This document shows positions 6,792 through 9,951 of a DNA stretch of 9,951 bases, one piece after another. How positions within the stretch are numbered: position 1 is the stretch's first letter; each line of letters begins with the position of its first letter. The position numbers and the translations under genes were made by a program. The notes under the pieces were generated by a model. It was not told the origin of the DNA and did no database searches. It saw only the letters and a list, made by a program, of their open reading frames with translations. The stretch lies in NCBI GenBank assembly GCA_023387555.1, contig JAEWHY010000594.1:1-9951 (forward strand). The letters are read 5' to 3'. The DNA is from Pseudomonadota bacterium. GTDB taxonomy: Bacteria; Pseudomonadota; Alphaproteobacteria; Rhizobiales; Xanthobacteraceae.

Positions 6792-7138
6792 TTCTGAAGA
6801 TGCCCCCAACTTCCAGACAAGCTTTCGCCTTGGATGCACCGAAGCGTCTGCATGGGGGCGACGCAATCTTTGTGTTGTAGAATGAATCGAAAAAGACGCG
6901 CATGCCGTGCAGGCAGATTTGAATTATTATGACTTAAATCAATTTGCGCGCTGGATCCGAAACATCACACGCGCGGTGCAACTCCACGGTTTCATGCTGC
7001 CGATTGTCGCAGTCCGCTCGCATTGATCCGCAAATCGGCGTTGCGCATGGTGATTCGAACGACCGCTTCACGTCGCGCGGATCGCTGACGTTTCCGAATC
7101 GAAGACAATCGTTCACCGCCTGAGCGCAACCCATCTCC
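6792..7138. other. Divergent intergenic region between receptor and SEL1 genes
   Basis: 347 bp between two divergent starts. The segment nearest the receptor is AT-rich for this genome (6885-6945) and holds the dyad listed separately. The part nearer the SEL1 gene (6945-7138) is GC-rich; I could find neither a convincing -35/-10 pair, an RNA gene, nor a real small coding region there. Open frames across it lack family signals and ribosome-binding sites. Promoters for both genes must lie here. Confidence 0.6.
6916..6940. promoter_or_regulatory. AT-rich dyad, candidate iron-regulator (Fur-type) operator
   Basis: This 25-bp segment has GATTT at one end and AAATC at the other; 9 of its 12 base-pair positions around the centre are complementary. 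Bases 6916-6934 read on the minus strand match 11 of 19 positions of the classical Fur box. It lies about 125 bp upstream of the receptor ATG in the only clearly AT-rich stretch of the intergenic region. In alphaproteobacteria iron control may run through Irr, RirA or Fur-like proteins, so the regulator cannot be named from this. The assignment is inferred from position, symmetry and the downstream gene. Confidence 0.35.
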
Positions 7139-8026
7139 ATGCTTCGCGCCATCGCACGCTTCCTTCGCCGCCGCAGGAGACGGGAACCGGAAGAACCGCT
7201 GTATTTCGCAAGGCTCGCCCGCAAGAGCGATGCCGAGTGGAAGGCCACGCTGTCGGAGGATCCGCAGAATGCGGCGCGATGGCTTTACGCCGCCGCAACG
7301 GCCGGGCAGATCGAGGCGCAGCTCGCCTATGGCCACAGTCTGCTCAACGGGCATGGTTGCGCGCCTGACCACGAGGCGGCCTATCGCTGGTTTGCCATCG
7401 CTGCCACCAAGCGCAACGCCGAGGCGGTCAACATGCTCGGCCGCTGCCACGAGCATGGCTGGGGTGTCCCCGCCGATTGCGCGAAGGCCGCGGCGCTCTA
7501 TCGCGAGGCGGCGGACAAGGACGATGGCTGGGCGATGTTCAACCTCGCCTGCCTGCTGCTCGACGGACGCGGCGTTACGCAGGACCGCGCCGCCGCGTTC
7601 CGGCTGTTCGAGCGCGCCGTGAAAGCCGGCCACATGAAGTCGCTGATCATGCTCGGTTGCTGCCTCGAACACGGCTGGGGCTGCGCACCGGACATGATCG
7701 CGGCCACGACCTTGTATCGGCGTTCGGCCGAAGCGGGGGATTTCCGCGGCCAGTACCGCATGGCGCAGCTGTTTCTGGAGAGCGGCCTGCGGCAGGAGGC
7801 GTTGCCGATGCTGCGTCGCGCGATCGACAGCGCGCCGCCGGCCTTCTGCCGGCAGTTCGCCGATGAACTGCTCGGCACGCCGGATCCGGCGTTGCGCGAG
7901 CTTGGGCAATATGCCCTCGGGCGCGGCGATCAGATCAGCTTTTCGCGCGGCGGCAGCGTCCGCCAGGCGCGCCAGGCGCCCCAGCCCGCGATCAGCGACA
8001 GGGCGAACGAGATCAGCGCGTTGTAG
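7139..8026 (+). CDS. SEL1-repeat (TPR-like) protein beside siderophore locus
   Basis: 295-residue alpha-helical solenoid protein, probably a protein-protein interaction scaffold in the cytosol. There is no signal peptide, and the N-terminus is very basic (RRRRRR at about 10-15). SEL1 repeats of exactly 36 residues begin at about residues 58, 94, 130, 166 and 202 (AEAVNMLG, GWAMFNLA and MKSLIMLG openings; GWGVPAD and GRGVTQD turns). A degenerate copy precedes them, and the last copy is weak. It has eight cysteines, several beside HGWG turns. A SEL1-repeat gene next to piuA/piuC is also known to me from Pseudomonas (PA4516), so a role in the same iron system is plausible, though its function there is unknown. 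It is divergent from the receptor. The ATG at 7139 has no clear ribosome-binding site, but no other start is available before the repeats. The last 33 codons overlap the convergent dsbB gene and carry no repeat signal. Confidence 0.85.
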   Translation: MLRAIARFLRRRRRREPEEPLYFARLARKSDAEWKATLSEDPQNAARWLYAAATAGQIEAQLAYGHSLLNGHGCAPDHEAAYRWFAIAATKRNAEAVNMLGRCHEHGWGVPADCAKAAALYREAADKDDGWAMFNLACLLLDGRGVTQDRAAAFRLFERAVKAGHMKSLIMLGCCLEHGWGCAPDMIAATTLYRRSAEAGDFRGQYRMAQLFLESGLRQEALPMLRRAIDSAPPAFCRQFADELLGTPDPALRELGQYALGRGDQISFSRGGSVRQARQAPQPAISDRANEISAL

Positions 8027-8490
8027 CCCGCAAGCGAAATCCCGAGGAAGCTCCACGGAATTTCGTCGCAGCGCACGACGCGGATGTCCTTGAGCTTTTC
8101 GAGGAGACCGCCCGCAGTCCCGAGGCTGCCGAGGCCGCCGCCCGAGCAATCCCGCGGACCTTCCCAGAACTTCCACTCGACGCCGGCGTGGTAGGCGCCC
8201 AGTGCGGCGTTCCACAGCATGCCGAGCGCGATGACCGTGAGCGCCGCCACCAGCACCCGGCCCGAGGCGCCATGCGAGACGCCGAGCAGCACCAGGAGCG
8301 CGAGCGGGATCGAGAAATAATAGGCGTAGCGCTGTTCGAGGCAGAGCGGGCACGGCGGCAGGCCCATGACCACCTGGAAGAACCACGCGCCGAGGATCGT
8401 CGCGAGGCCGATCACCGCGACCGCACCGGCGGCGAGCCATACCGGCTCGTCCCGCTTCAGGCGATCGAAGGTTGCGACAAGATCGTTCAT
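7930..8490 (-). CDS. dsbB: Disulfide bond formation protein DsbB
   Basis: Inner-membrane quinone-dependent thiol oxidase that re-oxidises periplasmic DsbA. The 186-residue protein (ATG 8490) has four hydrophobic segments at about 18-40, 57-73, 78-97 and 146-170. The first periplasmic loop has the CxxC pair Cys47/Cys50 in LPPCPLCLEQR, and the second loop holds Cys115 (DCSGG) and Cys141 (VRCDE), so both redox pairs are present. The start at 8490 is preferred because GGGAG lies 5 nt upstream. An in-frame ATG at 8529 would add 13 polar residues and has no ribosome-binding site. Upstream, CGAGGT/ACCTCG arms (8503-8519) can form a small hairpin in the leader. The DsbA partner is not in the window. 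The gene ends inside the 3' end of the SEL1 gene on the opposite strand. Confidence 0.93.
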   Translation of the reverse strand: MNDLVATFDRLKRDEPVWLAAGAVAVIGLATILGAWFFQVVMGLPPCPLCLEQRYAYYFSIPLALLVLLGVSHGASGRVLVAALTVIALGMLWNAALGAYHAGVEWKFWEGPRDCSGGGLGSLGTAGGLLEKLKDIRVVRCDEIPWSFLGISLAGYNALISFALSLIAGWGAWRAWRTLPPREKLI

Positions 8491-8681
8491 TCCGGCTCCC
8501 GGCGAGGTTTCAGACCTCGTCGCATTCACGGGAAAGCCGCGCGCCCGTCAAGACACAGAGCCGAGAGCCGGCCGCCGCCCCGCCTGCAAAGATGCTTGAT
8601 CGGCCGGTTCGATCCCCTTATGTCTGGCCGCGGGCGACGTCTCGCTCGCCCCGCGCCCGAAAAGCGTCTTGTCGTGGCGTT

Positions 8682-8768
8682 GCCCCTGTGGCGGAACTGG
8701 TAGACGCGCCTGACTCAAAATCAGGTGGCCGCAAGGTCGTGCTGGTTCGATTCCGGCCAGGGGCACCA
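8682..8768 (+). tRNA. tRNA-Leu (anticodon CAA)
   Basis: A complete 87-nt class II tRNA with encoded CCA (8766-8768). The acceptor stem GCCCCTG (8682-8688) pairs perfectly with CAGGGGC (8758-8764), discriminator A8765. The anticodon stem CCTGA/TCAGG (8709-8713, 8721-8725) encloses CTCAAAA, giving anticodon CAA at 8716-8718, which reads UUG. The variable arm (8726-8740) is long, as expected for leucine tRNA. The T arm GCTGG/CCGGC carries TTCGATT. A weak TTGATC-17 bp-TATGTC pair at 8596-8624 could be its promoter. It sits in the gap between dsbB and the duplicated-domain gene; I see no integrase or duplicated tRNA end pointing to an attachment site. Confidence 0.97.
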
Positions 8769-8795
8769 ATATCGCGAGACGCGCTCTCCCGGCCT

Positions 8796-9587
8796 TCACC
8801 GATCCGATCCGCGCGACCGGATTTCAGCGGTCCAGCGATCGCCCGCGCCATACCAGCTGGCGTGCCCCTGGATGAACCGGCCGTCGCGCGAGATCGTCCC
8901 GTAATAGCGGCCCTTGTTCGCCTTGCGGTAAAGCACCACGACGTTGCCGTACTGGCGCTCGATCTCGACGGCGTCGCGGACCACATCGTCCGATCCGGCT
9001 GCGCGCCATTCCGCATTGAAGGTGTGCGCCCCGGTGCGGGTCCAAATGGCATCGAGGACAGCGCCGTTCGCCGAGGTCTCGCGCACGCGCCACGATGCAT
9101 TGGCGTCGATGCGGGGCACGGTGACGATCCGGGGCGCGGGAGACTTCGGCGGCGCTCCACCCGGCGCCGGCCCCTGCTCGGTCTCGACCGCCGCCGACCA
9201 GCTATCGCCCGCGCGATACCAGGACGCGTGGCCCGAGACGAACCGTCCGTCCGCCGACAGCGTGCCGAAATAGTGCCCGTTCACCCCGTGCCGGAACAGC
9301 ACGACGGCATCGCCGTTCGCACTCTCGATATCGATCGCATCGCGGAAGACATCGCGCGATCCGACCTGACGCCATTCCGCGGCGAAGCTGCGCGGCCCGG
9401 TGCGGGTCCAGACGCCGTCGAACACCGGTCCGCTCGCCAGCACCTCCCGGACCTGCCAGCGCTGGCCCAAATCGTAAGCGGGAGCGGCCTGCGCAGGCAT
9501 CTGCGGCTCCGCCTGCGGCGCCTGCGCGGACGCGCCGATACAGCCGGTCAGAAACCAGACAACCGCAATTGCAAGGCGACGATTCAT
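8796..9587 (-). CDS. Exported protein of two tandem ~92-residue repeat domains, unknown function
   Basis: I do not recognise this family. With ATG 9587 it has 263 residues. The N-terminus MNRRLAIAVVWFLTGC is a signal peptide with a lipobox-like LTGC (Cys16); cleavage by ordinary signal peptidase after ASA is also possible. After a Pro/Ala/Gln linker come two copies of the same domain at about 44-135 and 166-257, exactly 122 residues apart, identical at about 52 of 92 positions in my hand alignment. Shared signatures are WTRTG, AEWR, RDA, VVL, GT, DGRF and GHASWY. The pattern of aromatic residues and short polar turns suggests beta-rich domains. The connector (about 136-165) is Pro-rich. An upstream ATG at 9620 would place 11 extra residues before the signal peptide; GGCGGGA precedes the 9587 start. 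The stop codon is 27 bp from the convergent tRNA. Function is unknown; envelope or periplasmic location is inferred. Confidence 0.75.
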   Translation of the reverse strand: MNRRLAIAVVWFLTGCIGASAQAPQAEPQMPAQAAPAYDLGQRWQVREVLASGPVFDGVWTRTGPRSFAAEWRQVGSRDVFRDAIDIESANGDAVVLFRHGVNGHYFGTLSADGRFVSGHASWYRAGDSWSAAVETEQGPAPGGAPPKSPAPRIVTVPRIDANASWRVRETSANGAVLDAIWTRTGAHTFNAEWRAAGSDDVVRDAVEIERQYGNVVVLYRKANKGRYYGTISRDGRFIQGHASWYGAGDRWTAEIRSRGSDR

Positions 9588-9761
9588 GTCCCGCCGTCCG
9601 GTTTGCAGAACGCTGGTCATGCCGCTTCACGACGTCCCATCATCAAGCCTTGTGGCCCGTACCATCCGGCATGACGTGGGCAGCATCGTGGGCTCCATCG
9701 CGACCCTGGCAGGCATCCATAGCAAACGCGCCGGGCGAATGTTGGCCGTTACTACCCTCGA

Positions 9762-9790
9762 TTGACGCAAAACCCGAGCCCCAATAGCCT
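9762..9790 (+). promoter_or_regulatory. Possible promoter of the right-edge gene
   Basis: TTGACG (9762-9767) matches the -35 consensus at five of six positions. It is followed after 17 bp by TAGCCT (9785-9790), which matches the -10 only at three. It is suitably placed, about 50 bp before the ATG at 9841. The rest of the 253-bp gap (9588-9840) shows no terminator, RNA gene or repeat that I can support. Confidence 0.3.
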
Positions 9791-9840
9791 TCCAGCCTTC
9801 ATGCAAGCCCGCGACCAAGCCGGGCAAACGGGAGGACAGC

Positions 9841-9951
9841 ATGATCAGATCGGCTCTGGCATTCCTGATACTTGCGGCTTTTGCATTCACCGCTCCGGCG
9901 CAGGCGCAATTGAGCGATGCGCAGAAGATGGAGCGCAACAAGAAGAACGTC
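9841..9951 (+). CDS. Exported protein, N-terminal fragment (possibly SnoaL/NTF2-like)
   Basis: The first 37 codons of a gene cut by the right edge. The start is well supported: GGGAGG (9830-9835) lies 5 nt before the ATG. The protein opens with a clear signal peptide (MIRSALAFLILAAFAF, cleavage expected after AQA at about residue 22), so it is periplasmic or secreted. The mature part begins QLSDAQKMERNKKNV. That opening resembles, from memory, exported SnoaL-like/NTF2-like proteins in related bacteria, in which a similar Lys/Asn stretch precedes the first helix. No domain residues are inside the window, so the family is a guess; the gene and signal peptide are firm. Confidence 0.75.
   Translation, partial: MIRSALAFLILAAFAFTAPAQAQLSDAQKMERNKKNV

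Noticed and set aside
6934..7248. 104-codon minus-strand open frame in the receptor/SEL1 intergenic region
   Set aside because: It overlaps the start of the SEL1 gene and the AT-rich control region, has no ribosome-binding site and no family signal.
6992..8440. 482-codon open frame on the minus strand through the SEL1 and dsbB region
   Set aside because: It runs antisense to the SEL1 repeats and in the wrong frame of dsbB. It has low-complexity Arg/Ala composition and no plausible start signal.
8503..8519. CGAGGT/ACCTCG hairpin as a terminator or riboswitch upstream of dsbB
   Set aside because: It is a short 6-bp stem without a T-run or any known riboswitch core. It is mentioned only as a leader hairpin under dsbB.
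8682..8800. tRNA-Leu as an integration site for a mobile element
   Set aside because: There is no integrase gene, no repeated copy of the tRNA 3' end in the window and no change in gene character downstream.
8472..9674. 400-codon open frame on the plus strand across the tRNA and the duplicated-domain gene
   Set aside because: It reads straight through a bona fide tRNA-Leu and antisense to an exported-protein gene with strong internal repeat evidence.

Overview
The window reads as GC-rich chromosomal DNA of an alphaproteobacterium, most likely Hyphomicrobiales and close to the Bradyrhizobium/Rhodopseudomonas/Afipia group. This rests on recognition, not on a search. The signs are the codon use, a GC-rich twin-hairpin intergenic repeat of a kind common in that group, and the order GluQRS, AlkA-type glycosylase, small esterase, HNH protein. 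I see no transposase, phage gene, CRISPR array or rRNA.

Left part (1-2464). A truncated gluQRS leaves the window on the minus strand. It is divergent from a DNA-3-methyladenine glycosylase gene, and a ~100-bp palindromic repeat fills almost the whole gap between them. The glycosylase overlaps a small serine carboxylesterase by 59 bp in another frame. A 138-bp gap then holds an imperfect hairpin abutting a good sigma70-like promoter, which drives an HNH-endonuclease-family gene with a TTG start.

Centre (2468-8026). This is an iron-acquisition locus. On the minus strand, in transcription order, lie a TonB-dependent siderophore receptor (Fiu/PiuA-like), a PiuC/YbiX-type Fe(II)/2-oxoglutarate dioxygenase, and an FMN-dependent alpha-hydroxy-acid oxidase. 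Two hairpins, one with a TTCG tetraloop and a T-rich tail, separate the receptor from the other two genes, and those two overlap by up to 16 nt. A SEL1-repeat protein gene diverges from the receptor. Receptor, PiuC and SEL1 protein form a neighbourhood I recall from Pseudomonas (piuA, piuC, PA4516). The flavin oxidase is the unexpected member. An AT-rich dyad with a partial Fur-box match lies between receptor and SEL1 gene.

Right part (7930-9951). A DsbB-type thiol oxidase gene converges on the SEL1 gene with a 97-bp 3' overlap. It is followed by tRNA-Leu(CAA), then a minus-strand exported protein or lipoprotein made of two tandem ~92-residue copies of one domain that I cannot name. The start of an exported protein, perhaps SnoaL/NTF2-like, runs off the right edge.

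Most of the window is ordinary housekeeping DNA. The points most worth a second look are the hydroxy-acid oxidase coupled to PiuC, the internally duplicated exported protein, and several compact regulatory or overlap arrangements.
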